43,414 nt of DNA from Clostridia bacterium (GCA_017626145.1 JAGAJK010000046.1:1-43414), one strand, 5' to 3'. Shown: positions 14,624 through 23,580, counted from the first letter of the stretch. Made by a program: numbers and translations. The notes: generated from the sequence alone by a model not told the origin.

Positions 14624-16036
14624 ATGAGAAAGACAAAAATAGTATGCACAATAGGGCCTGCAAGTAACAACGAGGAAGTATTTACAAAAATGTGCCAAAA
14701 TGGTATGAATGTGGCTCGTCTTAACTTTTCTCACGGCTCCCACGATGAGCATAAGAAAAATATTGATTTAATCAAAAAGGTGAGAGAAGCACTTGATATT
14801 CCCGTTGCGATTATGCTTGATACCAAGGGTCCCGAATACAGAATAAAAACCTTTAAAAACGATAAGGTTACTTTAAAGGATGGGGATAAGTTTACCTTTA
14901 CCACCCGTGAAATAGAAGGTGACGAAACAATTGTTTCGGTAAGCTATAAAAACCTTACCGACGATTTAACGGTTGGCGACAGAATATTAGTAAATAACGG
15001 TCTTGTTATTTTTGATGTAGAAGAAATAAAAGGCACAGACGTAATTTGTAACGTGGTAATAGGTGGAGAACTTTCAAACAGAAAGAGTATGAGCTTTCCG
15101 GGAAAGGTTTTAAATCAGGTATATCTGAGCGAGCAGGATAAAAGTGACCTTTTGTTCGGAATAAAGAATGATATTGACTATGTTGCCGCTTCTTTTGTTT
15201 CAACTAAACAGGATATTCTTGATATCAAAAACTTTCTTGCTGAAAATGGTGGAGAAAGTATAGGTATTATAGCTAAAATCGAAAACCGTACGGGTATTGA
15301 CAACATCGAGGAGATATGCTCTGAATGTGACGGAATTATGATTGGCAGAGGGGATTTGGGTGTTGAAGTACCTTATCCCGAGCTTCCTGCTATTCAGAAA
15401 TACCTTATTACCAAATGCAGACTTTTAGGCAAAAGAGTTATAACAGCTACCGAAATGCTTGAGTCTATGATTTATAATCCAAGACCTACACGAGCAGAAA
15501 TTTCCGATGTTGCAAATGCTGTATATGACGGAACAAGTGCAGTTATGCTGTCGGGTGAATCTGCAATGGGCAAATATCCTGCAGAAACTGTAGGTGTTAT
15601 GGCTGAAATAGTTGAAGAAACAGAAAATCATATTCACTATAATAAGCGTTTTCGTACAGGTAATTTTCAGATTCGCAATCAGGTGGATGCGATTTCTCAT
15701 TCCGTTTGCGGTATGGCTGTCGATATCAACGCAAAAGCTATTGTTGTAAATTCTATGTCCGGTCTTACTGTACGTATGGTATCAAGATTCCGCTGTGCTA
15801 TCGATATTATTGGTATGACCACCGATAAAAAGGTTTGGTACAAGCTTGCTCTTTCCTGGGGTGTTTATCCCGTTATGAGTGAAAAATTCAATTCGGCAGA
15901 TGTGATGTTTTACCATTCCCTTCAGACTGCGAAAAAAACACTTAACCTTTCAAACGGTGATTCGGTTGTTATCACCGGTGGTTTAATGAACGGAAACACA
16001 GGAAACACCAATATTATAAAAGTAGAAAACATATAA
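14624..16036 (+). CDS. pyk: Pyruvate kinase
   Basis: Catalyses the last ATP-yielding step of glycolysis (phosphoenolpyruvate to pyruvate). The 470-residue chain begins with KTKIVCTIGPAS, contains MNVARLNFSHG near residue 29, the MLDTKGPE substrate site, the catalytic IIAKIENR lysine near residue 219, MIGRGDLGVE and TATEMLESM. It ends with the regulatory domain and lacks the extra C-terminal PEP-utiliser domain of some Firmicutes. A tyrosine follows DTKGPE where isoleucine is usual, a minor variation. GGAGA before the ATG is the ribosome binding site; a strong terminator follows. Confidence 0.97.
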   Translation: MRKTKIVCTIGPASNNEEVFTKMCQNGMNVARLNFSHGSHDEHKKNIDLIKKVREALDIPVAIMLDTKGPEYRIKTFKNDKVTLKDGDKFTFTTREIEGDETIVSVSYKNLTDDLTVGDRILVNNGLVIFDVEEIKGTDVICNVVIGGELSNRKSMSFPGKVLNQVYLSEQDKSDLLFGIKNDIDYVAASFVSTKQDILDIKNFLAENGGESIGIIAKIENRTGIDNIEEICSECDGIMIGRGDLGVEVPYPELPAIQKYLITKCRLLGKRVITATEMLESMIYNPRPTRAEISDVANAVYDGTSAVMLSGESAMGKYPAETVGVMAEIVEETENHIHYNKRFRTGNFQIRNQVDAISHSVCGMAVDINAKAIVVNSMSGLTVRMVSRFRCAIDIIGMTTDKKVWYKLALSWGVYPVMSEKFNSADVMFYHSLQTAKKTLNLSNGDSVVITGGLMNGNTGNTNIIKVENI

Positions 16037-16040
16037 AAAT

Positions 16041-16075
16041 TGACGGTTATCCATTTGATAACCGTCATATTTTTA
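16041..16075. terminator. Terminator between pyk and the MFS gene
   Basis: TGACGGTTATC, loop CATTT, GATAACCGTCA, followed by TATTTTTATTTT. It ends pyk and, with the A-rich left side, may also serve the converging MFS gene. Confidence 0.85.
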
Positions 16076-17332
16076 TTTTCCGGAAATTTGAAACTGTTTA
16101 TTCTTATCTTTATTTGCCGCATTTATAACAAACATCATAACAACTGCGGCGATTGCCATTAAACCACAGCAAACGTAAATAGAAATATTATATTTGCCTG
16201 TAATGTCATAGCAAAGGTTTGCTATAGGTTCACCGAGAGCGTAGCCCGCTGTGTTAACGGATGCGAAAATACCTAAAATTTTATTGAAGGATATTTCGCC
16301 AAATAATTCTCTGGCGTAGATAGGAAGCATTATAGTTTCCAGCGGAAGAGCAATAGAAGAAACAACAGTATACGCCATTGCAAGTATATTTCCTGTCTTG
16401 GTTGCCGAAATATTAACAAGAAGAATCATTGCAATAACACCTGCAACAAAGCAAAGTGAGGATGTTTTTCTTAGTCCTGCCTTATCGTAAATAAAACCTA
16501 TGCTGAATTTTGAAACTGTCAGGGCGATAGAATGAACACTTAAAACCGTTGCAATGTAACCTTTATCAAGTCCTACATCATTAAGAAGAGGAGTTGAAAT
16601 TCCGGTTACACTCTGAAGAATCATACCTGAAACGAAAATACAGAACAATGCACCGTAAAAGTAGGGTCTTTTAACAGCTTCTGAAAATGAAATTCCCACA
16701 TATGCATTATTTTTAACTTTTTCTGTTTTAGCAATATTTTTTGTCTTTTCAGGGGTGTTTTTAAAGAATACTATGATTATTAACAATACTACAGCTAAAA
16801 TTACCGCAACAAGTCTGTATGCATTTCTGTAACCAAATACGCCGGAGTTGATAATAGGGCTTAAAATTTGTATAGCTATTGCAGCACCAATACCGTTTGA
16901 AGCAAGAATAACGCCCATTATTGTGCCTTTATTTTCTGCACACCATTTGTTTACAACAGAACCAACCATAGTTGTCGTAGTCCACGAAAGTCCCATACCC
17001 AGAAATACACCGCCAAGGTAAAACACAAAAACATTTGTACCAAAGGAATATAAGAGCATCGATATAATTAAACTTATAAAACCTGCACAAATAAGCTTTT
17101 TTGCTCCGAATTTAGCAATTAACGTTCCAAAGAAAATATTAACTATTGAAGTTGTTATGTATCTGCAGCTGCTGTTAATGGAAAAAGCACTTCTTTTTAT
17201 GTTAAGTGCATCGCATATCGGGGTTATAAAAATACCTCTTGACGAACTGCAAAAACCTAAAACAGTCATTACCATAAGTCCACTTAACAGAATTATAACC
17301 CATTTGTAGTCAAATTTACTTTCCTTGTTCAT
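16073..17332 (-). CDS. MFS transporter, OFA (oxalate/formate antiporter-like) type
   Basis: The 419-residue protein has about twelve hydrophobic segments in two halves. Features such as GFCSSSRGIFITPICDAL near the N-terminus, FGTLIAKFGAKK between helices 2 and 3, GVFLGMGLSWTTTTMVG, and KFSIGFIYDKAGLRK in the second half resemble the OFA/monocarboxylate branch, which moves small organic anions. The start at 17332 is chosen because GGAGG lies 5 bases before it; the upstream in-frame ATG at 17344 would place this site inside the coding region. It is divergent from an AraC gene and may supply substrate to the catabolic genes to the right (inference). Confidence 0.85.
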   Translation of the reverse strand: MNKESKFDYKWVIILLSGLMVMTVLGFCSSSRGIFITPICDALNIKRSAFSINSSCRYITTSIVNIFFGTLIAKFGAKKLICAGFISLIISMLLYSFGTNVFVFYLGGVFLGMGLSWTTTTMVGSVVNKWCAENKGTIMGVILASNGIGAAIAIQILSPIINSGVFGYRNAYRLVAVILAVVLLIIIVFFKNTPEKTKNIAKTEKVKNNAYVGISFSEAVKRPYFYGALFCIFVSGMILQSVTGISTPLLNDVGLDKGYIATVLSVHSIALTVSKFSIGFIYDKAGLRKTSSLCFVAGVIAMILLVNISATKTGNILAMAYTVVSSIALPLETIMLPIYARELFGEISFNKILGIFASVNTAGYALGEPIANLCYDITGKYNISIYVCCGLMAIAAVVMMFVINAANKDKNKQFQISGK

Positions 17333-17354
17333 ATTAGCCTCCAAAATATTGTAT

Positions 17355-17383
17355 TTGACAAAACAACGCTAATATAATATAAT
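17355..17383 (+). promoter_or_regulatory. Consensus promoter of the AraC gene at 17453
   Basis: TTGACA (17355-17360), 17 bases, TATAAT (17378-17383), a perfect sigma-A consensus. Confidence 0.8.
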
Positions 17384-17402
17384 AATTTTCAACATAAAAC
17401 AA

Positions 17403-17435
17403 GGTAAAAACATTCAAAAATGGTAAAATCGTTCA
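17403..17435. promoter_or_regulatory. Direct repeat, candidate AraC-type operator
   Basis: GGTAAAAACATTCA (17403-17416) and GGTAAAATCGTTCA (17422-17435) match at 12 of 14 positions with a 19-base offset, close to two helical turns as in AraC half-site pairs. It lies in the leader of the AraC gene, about 70 bases upstream of the MFS start. Confidence 0.45.
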
Positions 17436-17452
17436 TTTATAACGGAGGAATT

Positions 17453-18286
17453 ATGAATATAAACAAAACTGCATTGCAAAATGAAAATTTTAATATGAGT
17501 TATTTAAAAAAAATAGTATATCCCGATACTACAAACAGAATTCATTGTCATCCATATCACGAACTTGTAATAATTGAAAAGGGCTTTGTAAGATATACAA
17601 CAAACAATGAAATTGTTGAAGTAAAAGCACCTTGCGTGGTGTTTATGCCTGCATATACAATTCATAATCCCTTTGTTCAGCAAACTGAAATTTATGAGCG
17701 TCATAAAATTGAGTTTGACTTTGGTTTTACAGATAATTATTTTAAGGATACAAAGTCATTAGGGGTTCTTGTTGAAAAACCGTACATCAAAATGATTTCC
17801 GAATATGATTCTGATGAAATTAACCGACTTGCAAAATCGTTATTTAATTTTAAAAATAAAAATCCGTTTACAAAAACGGATGGTATGTTTGAAGCAATGT
17901 ATTTATGTTTAATTTTACAAAAATGCGGGGAAGCAGTGAGTATCGAAGCTGTAACCGATGAAAACTATATCAGCAAAGTTACAGATATGATAAGAAAGAA
18001 TTTTAACCGTCATCTTACTATTGAAATAATAGCTGATAGTTTTTTTGTAAGTAAGGGTAAGCTCATTTACGATTTTAAAAATTATTGCAATATGAATGTT
18101 TTGGAATATATAACAATGACCAGGTGTGATTTTGCTAAAGAATACTTGAAAAAGGGACTTTCCGTTTCAGAAACTTCCGATAAGTGCGGTTTTTCTTCGC
18201 CAAGCTACTTTATAAAAGTATTTACCCGCATAACAGGCACGACACCTCTTAAATTCAGACAAAAGCATTGTAAAGAAAAAAGTTAA
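17453..18286 (+). CDS. AraC-family transcriptional regulator
   Basis: The 277-residue protein has a cupin sensor (IHCHPYHELVIIEKGFVRY near residue 30) and a C-terminal AraC DNA-binding domain (SKGKLIYDFKNYCNMNVLEYI and CGFSSPSYFIKVFTRITGTTPLKFRQ). GGAGG 5 bases before the ATG at 17453 fixes the start; the upstream ATG at 17420 lacks a site. It is divergent from the MFS gene and tail-to-tail with another AraC gene, overlapping its end by 4 bases. The most economical reading is control of the MFS gene. Confidence 0.9.
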   Translation: MNINKTALQNENFNMSYLKKIVYPDTTNRIHCHPYHELVIIEKGFVRYTTNNEIVEVKAPCVVFMPAYTIHNPFVQQTEIYERHKIEFDFGFTDNYFKDTKSLGVLVEKPYIKMISEYDSDEINRLAKSLFNFKNKNPFTKTDGMFEAMYLCLILQKCGEAVSIEAVTDENYISKVTDMIRKNFNRHLTIEIIADSFFVSKGKLIYDFKNYCNMNVLEYITMTRCDFAKEYLKKGLSVSETSDKCGFSSPSYFIKVFTRITGTTPLKFRQKHCKEKS

Positions 18287-19044
18287 ATCAAATTGTTTCT
18301 GTTACTACGCATATATTCCGAAGGGGTCATTCCTACTTTATCTTTGAATAATCTTGAAAAATGATATTGATTTGAAAAACCGCATTCTTCAGATATAACA
18401 CTTATTTTAAGTATTCCGTCACGAAGCAACTGTTTTGCTTTACCAATACGCAGATTTATAATATACTGCTTGGGAGATGTGTTTAATTTATTTATAAATA
18501 GTTTTCTTAAGTAAACTTCGCTTATGTTGCATTGACTTGCAAGTGTGGCATTGTTGAAATTATTGTTTTGGTAGTTACTTTCTATACATCTTACAGCATT
18601 TTGAAGGATTGGTGTGTTGTCATTTAAGGAATTACTTAATCTGTCTAAAATATCGTAAAAAATGCTCATAACTTTAGCTCTGTTTCTCTCGAAAAGAAAC
18701 AGAGTTTTCATTTGTTCAAAATTCTTTATATAAGAATTCTGATTATCAACAGGTATACATATATGCCGGTTGCATAAGGGCGTGGCCGTTTTGAAATTAA
18801 TAATCGGGAATATTCCGCTTTTATCTCTTTTTAATGTATAGCTTTCACCCTGAGGTAAAATGATGGCACAGCTTTCATTTGAAATATAATTAATCCCTTT
18901 ATGAGTATATGTAATCTGACCGCCTTTACAGAAACAAAGTCCGTAAGAGTAGCGGTTATTTATATGCTCATATTTTCCTGCGACAGATTGAACGGTAAAT
19001 AAGTCGCATATTTCTGTTACAACAATGTTATTTAATATATCCAT
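18283..19044 (-). CDS. AraC-family transcriptional regulator, probable regulator of enzyme set A
   Basis: The 253-residue protein has an atypical N-terminal sensor (YGLCFCKGGQITYTHKGINYI, PQGESYTLKRD) without the histidine pattern of metal cupins, and a complete C-terminal AraC domain (NISEVYLRKLFINKLNTSPKQYI and CGFSNQYHFSRLFKDKVGMTPSEYMR). The sensor closely resembles that of the AraC protein at 26170, which sits in the same position before enzyme set B. It is divergent from the SDR gene at 19183, with 138 bases between that hold the promoter and a TTAGTATCAAA motif shared with the set B promoter. Confidence 0.9.
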   Translation of the reverse strand: MDILNNIVVTEICDLFTVQSVAGKYEHINNRYSYGLCFCKGGQITYTHKGINYISNESCAIILPQGESYTLKRDKSGIFPIINFKTATPLCNRHICIPVDNQNSYIKNFEQMKTLFLFERNRAKVMSIFYDILDRLSNSLNDNTPILQNAVRCIESNYQNNNFNNATLASQCNISEVYLRKLFINKLNTSPKQYIINLRIGKAKQLLRDGILKISVISEECGFSNQYHFSRLFKDKVGMTPSEYMRSNRNNLI

Positions 19045-19093
19045 AATCCAATTATACAGTTTTCATCAAATAAAATCAATATATATTGGTAAA

Positions 19094-19160
19094 TTAGTAT
19101 CAAAAACATCAAAAATTTATTGTTTTACATATTGAATTATGTTGATTTAAAGTGTATATT
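19094..19160 (+). promoter_or_regulatory. Promoter and candidate activator site for enzyme set A
   Basis: Promoter TTGAAT (19132-19137), 17 bases, TATATT (19155-19160). The 11-mer TTAGTATCAAA (19094-19104) recurs at 26999-27009, 26 bases before the -35 box of set B against 28 here. A short direct repeat ATCAAAAA follows it. Confidence 0.55.
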
Positions 19161-19182
19161 AATGATAAAAGGAGTTGAGTGT

Positions 19183-19938
19183 ATGAATTTTGAAAATAAA
19201 ACTGCAATTGTAACAGGTGCCGCATCAGGGATGGGACTTTTGTTTGCACAGAATTTTGCCTCTCTTGGCGGAAATGTAATAATGTGTGATGTTAACGAAG
19301 CTGTTTTAAAAGAAAAAGCAGATGAAATAAACTTAAAAAATAATGGTAAAGCTGTAGGCGTTATTTGCGACGTAAGAGATTATGAAAATGTATGTAATGC
19401 TCGAGATAAGGCAATAGAAATCTTCGGTAGTATTGATTTTGTGCTTAACTTTGCAGGCGGGACGGCAAGAAGAGTATTAAATGTCGGTTGGGATGCTGAT
19501 TTTCCCGATGTACCTATTGATGTTTTTGACTGGGGAATTGATGTGAATTTAAAAGGACCTTTTTATTTTGCACACGCTGTGTTAAAGCAAATGCGTGAAC
19601 AAAAAAGCGGTCTTATAATAAATATTGGCTCAATTACAGGCGCAGAAGGTGATGGGCAGGGGATGGATTATTCTACTGCAAAAGCAGGACTTATGTACGG
19701 ACTTACAAAATCAATAGCCCAGTACGGTTCAAAATATAATATAAGATGCGTTTGTATCTCGCCGGGACCCGTTTTAACAAGAGAAGCTATGGCTAATATG
19801 AAAACCCTTTTAGGAAGAGCTGCCGAGCCTCAGGAAATAATTGACCTTATATTATTCATAATGTCCGACAAGGGACAGTTTATAAACGGAGAAAATATAA
19901 TGATAGATGGCGGAAGAGCGGCAATGGGGAGAGCTTAA
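19183..19938 (+). CDS. SDR-family oxidoreductase
   Basis: The 251-residue protein is a classical short-chain dehydrogenase: TGAASGMG cofactor loop near residue 12, CDVNE after strand 2 (Asp, favouring NAD), NFAGG in place of the usual NNAG, catalytic Ser in IGSITG and YSTAK (Tyr-x-x-x-Lys) near residue 158, and a C-terminal GENIMIDGG. Such enzymes oxidise a secondary alcohol of a sugar, polyol or acid. The ATG at 19183 has GGAG upstream; the longer frame starting at 19120 would include the promoter region. It begins enzyme set A and ends one base before the next gene's ATG. Confidence 0.92.
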   Translation: MNFENKTAIVTGAASGMGLLFAQNFASLGGNVIMCDVNEAVLKEKADEINLKNNGKAVGVICDVRDYENVCNARDKAIEIFGSIDFVLNFAGGTARRVLNVGWDADFPDVPIDVFDWGIDVNLKGPFYFAHAVLKQMREQKSGLIINIGSITGAEGDGQGMDYSTAKAGLMYGLTKSIAQYGSKYNIRCVCISPGPVLTREAMANMKTLLGRAAEPQEIIDLILFIMSDKGQFINGENIMIDGGRAAMGRA

Positions 19939-19939
19939 T

Positions 19940-20701
19940 ATGAATAAAACATTTTTAAAATATGATAAACCTACACTTACAACTATGGTTCAGGCGGATA
20001 ATCCCGACAGAATTAAAGAATTAATAGATAAATCAAATCCTTTGGGTGCTGAAGCTTTTGGTATGCAATTTTGCAGAATGAAGGAAGAATACAGGAATAA
20101 AGAAACATATAAAATGCTGTTTTCTTACGCAGGTGAAAAGCCTGTCTATGTAACAAATTATCGATATGAAAAGAATAACCTGAAAAAAGACCAACAACTC
20201 GCAGATGAATTAGTTGAGTTTGCAGAATGCGGAGCTACTCTTTGTGACGTTATGGGTGATATTTTTGATAAACAGCCCGGCGAACTTACGATGGACGAAA
20301 ATGCAGTTAAAAAACAAATTAAATTAATAGATGAGTTACATAATGCAGGGGCTGAAGTTTTAATGTCATCACACGTTTTCAAGTTTACCCCTGCAGAAAG
20401 AGTTCTGAAAATTGCACTCGAACATCAACGACGCGGTGCAGATATCTGTAAAATCGTAACAGGTGCGGAAACAATGGAACAGCAGATTGAAAATTTAAGA
20501 ATTATTAATATGCTTAAAGAAAATCTTGAAATACCGTTTCTCTTTCTATGTGGCGGTGAATGCAATATATTAAGAAGAATCGGCGGAAATTTAGGCTGTT
20601 GTATGTACTTGTGCGTATACGAATACGATGAATTTTCAACGAACAGTCAGCCAATTCTAAAAGAACTGAAAGCAATCCGTGATAATTTCTTTACTGCATA
20701 A
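19940..20701 (+). CDS. Type I 3-dehydroquinase-like protein (set A)
   Basis: The 253-residue protein aligns by eye with type I 3-dehydroquinate dehydratase (AroD), a TIM barrel that removes water from a ring ketone through a lysine Schiff base. Counterparts of the catalytic His (VLMSSHVFKFTP) and Schiff-base Lys (GADICKIVT) are present. So are an Arg (CNILRRIG), the Gln of the lid (TNSQPI) and the Arg of the TNYRY strand. The usual EWRVD substrate-binding strand reads GMQFCRM, so the ligand probably differs from dehydroquinate. It sits among sugar or polyol dehydrogenases, not shikimate genes. The 3' end overlaps the converging AraC gene by 11 bases. A catabolic dehydratase role is inferred. 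Confidence 0.75.
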   Translation: MNKTFLKYDKPTLTTMVQADNPDRIKELIDKSNPLGAEAFGMQFCRMKEEYRNKETYKMLFSYAGEKPVYVTNYRYEKNNLKKDQQLADELVEFAECGATLCDVMGDIFDKQPGELTMDENAVKKQIKLIDELHNAGAEVLMSSHVFKFTPAERVLKIALEHQRRGADICKIVTGAETMEQQIENLRIINMLKENLEIPFLFLCGGECNILRRIGGNLGCCMYLCVYEYDEFSTNSQPILKELKAIRDNFFTA

Positions 20702-21455
20702 AAGCCTCTTTTCGTATCTGAAGCGGTGTTTTTCCCGTGTGTTTTTTGAATATTTTTCTGAAATAGGATGATGAACTGAACTGCAATTTTGAACTGATTT
20801 CTTCAACCGAAAGGCTTGTTATAGTAAGATATTCTGTAGCCTTTTCACACATAATCTGTTGTTTCATTTCATTTGGAGATTTGTTCAGATTCTGAGAAAA
20901 AACATTGTAAAGTGTAGCCTCACTTACATTACAGTATGAAGCTATATCGCGCACTTGATAGTTTATGTTCAAATACATAAAATCAAGAGCCTTTTCAATT
21001 AAAAGCTCGTTATGAGTTATTTTTCTTTCCATAACAGGAATAACTCTGTCTAAAAATTCATAAAACAGACTTACTGTTTTGCAGTTTGTGGTTCGTTCTT
21101 TTATAAATTCACGAAGCAGGTTTTTATCATCTTCGGTGCATTTGATTTTTTGAAGAGAGTATTTTACTGATTCAGGTAGCGGTAAATTGTCAACGCCTAA
21201 AGATAAAAATTCAATTTCTCCGTTTTTGTCTGTGAACCAATGTGACTGATACAGTTGATTTTTGGGTATAAAGAAAGCATCGTTCTCTTTTGCATTAATT
21301 ACAGAGTTTCGGCTTTTAAGAGTAACCGTGCCTTTAAACATCATTCCGATAAAATATTTAGGAGAACCATTATTTTTAGAGTTATCGGTTATGTAGTTTT
21401 TTGTGTGATGATATATGTTAAAAGAAAACATTTTAGAGAATTCTGTATTATTCAT
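20691..21455 (-). CDS. AraC-family transcriptional regulator
   Basis: The 254-residue protein has a cupin-like sensor (KYFIGMMFKGTVTLKSRN, FFIPKNQLYQSHW) and a C-terminal AraC domain (NVSEATLYNVFSQNLNKSPNEMK and LQFSSSSYFRKIFKKHTGKTPLQIRK). It is placed between the two halves of enzyme set A, divergent from the MDR gene at 21559 and tail-to-tail with the dehydroquinase-like gene. It probably controls the 21559-26127 run. GGAAGGTT precedes the ATG as ribosome binding site. Confidence 0.9.
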   Translation of the reverse strand: MNNTEFSKMFSFNIYHHTKNYITDNSKNNGSPKYFIGMMFKGTVTLKSRNSVINAKENDAFFIPKNQLYQSHWFTDKNGEIEFLSLGVDNLPLPESVKYSLQKIKCTEDDKNLLREFIKERTTNCKTVSLFYEFLDRVIPVMERKITHNELLIEKALDFMYLNINYQVRDIASYCNVSEATLYNVFSQNLNKSPNEMKQQIMCEKATEYLTITSLSVEEISSKLQFSSSSYFRKIFKKHTGKTPLQIRKEAFMQ

Positions 21456-21511
21456 AATAAACCTTCCTGCAATCTTTATAGAATTTTACCTCTTTTTTAT
21501 AGTATAGTATA

Positions 21512-21540
21512 TTGATATATGTTTCGTCAAGAGTTAAAAT
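21512..21540 (+). promoter_or_regulatory. Promoter of the MDR-Gfo-SDR-QOR run in set A
   Basis: TTGATA (21512-21517), 17 bases, TAAAAT (21535-21540), in the divergent region next to an AraC gene. Confidence 0.6.
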
Positions 21541-21558
21541 GAATTTGAGGTGATTTAG

Positions 21559-22578
21559 TTGAAAAGCAGAACAATCGTTTTTACAGAAGCGTATAAAGCT
21601 GAATTAATTGAAAAAGATTTAAGAGAAATGGGCGACGATGATGTTTTAGTAAAAACAATGGTTACATCAATAAGCAGCGGAACAGAAAGGGCAAATTATA
21701 TTGGTGATCCTAATGTAAGTATAACTGACAGCGGCGATGTAGCAATATTCCCAAGAATAGTTGGATACAGTGCTGCAGGTATAGTTGAAAAGATTGGTGA
21801 AAATGTAACTAATGTTAAAGTCGGCGACAGAGTGGCAATAACAGGAAGTATACACAGCGAGTATCTGGTTATGGGCAAAAACGATGTTCATAAAATTGAA
21901 AGTGATAGTATAAGCTTCAGCGAAGCGGCGCTTTGGTATATATCATGTTTTCCTTCTGCGGCAATAAGAAAGTGCCGTCTTGAGTTCGGTGAATCGGCAA
22001 TAGTTATGGGAATGGGTGTACTTGGTATGATAGGAGTAAAGCTTTTATCTGCGGCAGGCGCAGCACCCATAATTGCTGTTGACCCTGATCCGGTTAAAAG
22101 AGAAAAAGCACTTGAAATAGGAGCAGATTTTGCTTTTGACCCATTTGAAAATGATTTTGTCGAAAAAGTAAAAGAAGTAACCGATGGCGGAGTAAATGTT
22201 GCAATAGAAGTAACGGGAAATGGCAAAGCTCTTGACCAGGTTCTTGATTGCATGAAACGTTTTGGCAGAGTTGCACTTTTAGGTTGCACCCGTAACAGCG
22301 ATTTTACAATAGATTATTACCGTAAGGTTCACGGCCCGGGAATTACGTTGATAGGAGCACACACAATGGCTCGTCCTTCAAAAGAATCTTATCCCGGATG
22401 GTGGTGTATTAAAGATGAAATCAAAGGAATCCAGAATTTGACAAGATGTAATAGGCTTAGTTTGTCAGATATGGTTGAAGAACTTCACGATCCTATGGAT
22501 GCTCAAAAGGTTTACACACGACTTGCAAATGAAAAAACATTTCCCATTACTCAGTTTAATTGGGAGGAATTAAAATGA
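21559..22578 (+). CDS. Medium-chain dehydrogenase (Tdh/BchC-like), zinc ligand absent (set A)
   Basis: The 339-residue protein belongs to the medium-chain dehydrogenase superfamily. The catalytic domain has SISSGTER where zinc enzymes have a Cys-Gly-Ser/Thr-Asp motif, and the structural-zinc cysteine loop is missing. The NAD(P)-binding half is intact (GMGVLGMIG near residue 151, VDPDPVKRE with the acidic residue expected for NAD). It resembles the SGTE group of dehydrogenases that includes BchC and bi-domain oxidoreductases, so it likely interconverts a hydroxyl and a ketone. The start is TTG with GAGGTG upstream. Its stop overlaps the next ATG (ATGA). A close paralogue is at 27907. Confidence 0.85.
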   Translation: MKSRTIVFTEAYKAELIEKDLREMGDDDVLVKTMVTSISSGTERANYIGDPNVSITDSGDVAIFPRIVGYSAAGIVEKIGENVTNVKVGDRVAITGSIHSEYLVMGKNDVHKIESDSISFSEAALWYISCFPSAAIRKCRLEFGESAIVMGMGVLGMIGVKLLSAAGAAPIIAVDPDPVKREKALEIGADFAFDPFENDFVEKVKEVTDGGVNVAIEVTGNGKALDQVLDCMKRFGRVALLGCTRNSDFTIDYYRKVHGPGITLIGAHTMARPSKESYPGWWCIKDEIKGIQNLTRCNRLSLSDMVEELHDPMDAQKVYTRLANEKTFPITQFNWEELK

Positions 22579-23579
22579 AAAAAATTAAAATTGCACAAAT
22601 AGGTACAAGTAGAAACAGTCACGGACAAGGCATTTTTGATTCGCTGAAACAAAACGAAGCGGTGTTTGATATAGTAGGTTATACATTGCCTGAAAACGAA
22701 AGAGAAAAATTTCCTGAAATGATGAAAGTATTTGAAGGATACAAGGAAATGACTCTTGATGAAATATTAAATGATCCGGGAATTGAAGCAGTAGCGGTTG
22801 AAACCGAAGAAATATATTTAACTAAATATGCAATTTTAGCGGCTGAACATAAAAAGCATATACATATGGAAAAACCCGGTGGAACAAATCTTGTTGATTT
22901 TGAAAAGCTTATTTCTCTTGTGAAAGAAAATAATCTTGTTTTTCATATAGGATATATGTACAGATATAATCCGTTTGTAATTGATTTACTTGAACAGGTT
23001 AAAAAAGGAGAACTTGGCGAAATTATAAGCGTTGAGGCACAGATGAACTGCAGTCATCCTATCCCGACAAGAAATTGGCTCAAAACGTTCAAAGGCGGAA
23101 TGATGTTTTTCCTTGGATGTCATTTGATTGACTTGATTTTGAAAATACAAGGACAGCCTGAAAGAATTATACCGTTAAACAAATGCTGTAATCTTGATGC
23201 TGATTCAGAAGATTTCGGTATGGCTGTATTTGAATATAAAAACGGAGTATCCTTTGCAAAAGCTTCGGCAAATGAGCTTGGCGGTTTTGCACGACGTCAG
23301 CTCGTGGTTAGCGGTTCTAAAAAGACGGTTGAGTTAAAGCCTCTTGAAATGTATAGCAGACCCGAAGGAAGCACTGTGCTTTATACCGAAAAAATGGAAT
23401 ACACAAAACCCGGCTGGCTTGAATTTGGTGAAGAAAGCAGAAGTGAATGGTTCCATCGTTTTAACTTTATGATGGCAACTTTCGGTAGTATGGTAAGAGG
23501 TGAAATTGAAAATCCAAATACACCTGATTATGAATTGGAACTTTATAAAACAATCTTAAAAGCTTGCGGGGTGGAGTAA
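22575..23579 (+). CDS. Gfo/Idh/MocA family oxidoreductase (set A)
   Basis: The 334-residue protein has an N-terminal Rossmann domain with an unusual cofactor loop (IAQIGTSRNSHGQ), the family EKP motif in HIHMEKPGG near residue 95, and a C-terminal GFO_IDH_MocA domain (GYMYRYNPFVIDLLEQ, then GGMMFFLGCHLIDLIL with the likely catalytic His). Family members oxidise or reduce ring hydroxyls of inositols, sugars and glycosides with NAD(P). It is coupled to the MDR gene by a 4-base overlap. Its paralogue at 28908 has the equivalent loop GIGHNHGEGK. Confidence 0.9.
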   Translation: MKKIKIAQIGTSRNSHGQGIFDSLKQNEAVFDIVGYTLPENEREKFPEMMKVFEGYKEMTLDEILNDPGIEAVAVETEEIYLTKYAILAAEHKKHIHMEKPGGTNLVDFEKLISLVKENNLVFHIGYMYRYNPFVIDLLEQVKKGELGEIISVEAQMNCSHPIPTRNWLKTFKGGMMFFLGCHLIDLILKIQGQPERIIPLNKCCNLDADSEDFGMAVFEYKNGVSFAKASANELGGFARRQLVVSGSKKTVELKPLEMYSRPEGSTVLYTEKMEYTKPGWLEFGEESRSEWFHRFNFMMATFGSMVRGEIENPNTPDYELELYKTILKACGVE

Positions 23580-23580
23580 G

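Noticed and set aside
16073-17332. Assignment of the MFS protein as the oxalate/formate antiporter itself
   Set aside because: It only resembles the OFA branch; no oxalate or formyl-CoA genes are present, so no substrate is claimed.
19940-20701. Ordinary shikimate-pathway aroD
   Set aside because: No other shikimate genes are near, the substrate-binding strand is altered, and the gene sits in a dehydrogenase cluster repeated a few kilobases away with a second divergent copy.
21888-22289. 133-codon antisense open frame inside the set A MDR gene
   Set aside because: It is the shadow of a strongly coding plus-strand gene, has no ribosome binding site and resembles no family.
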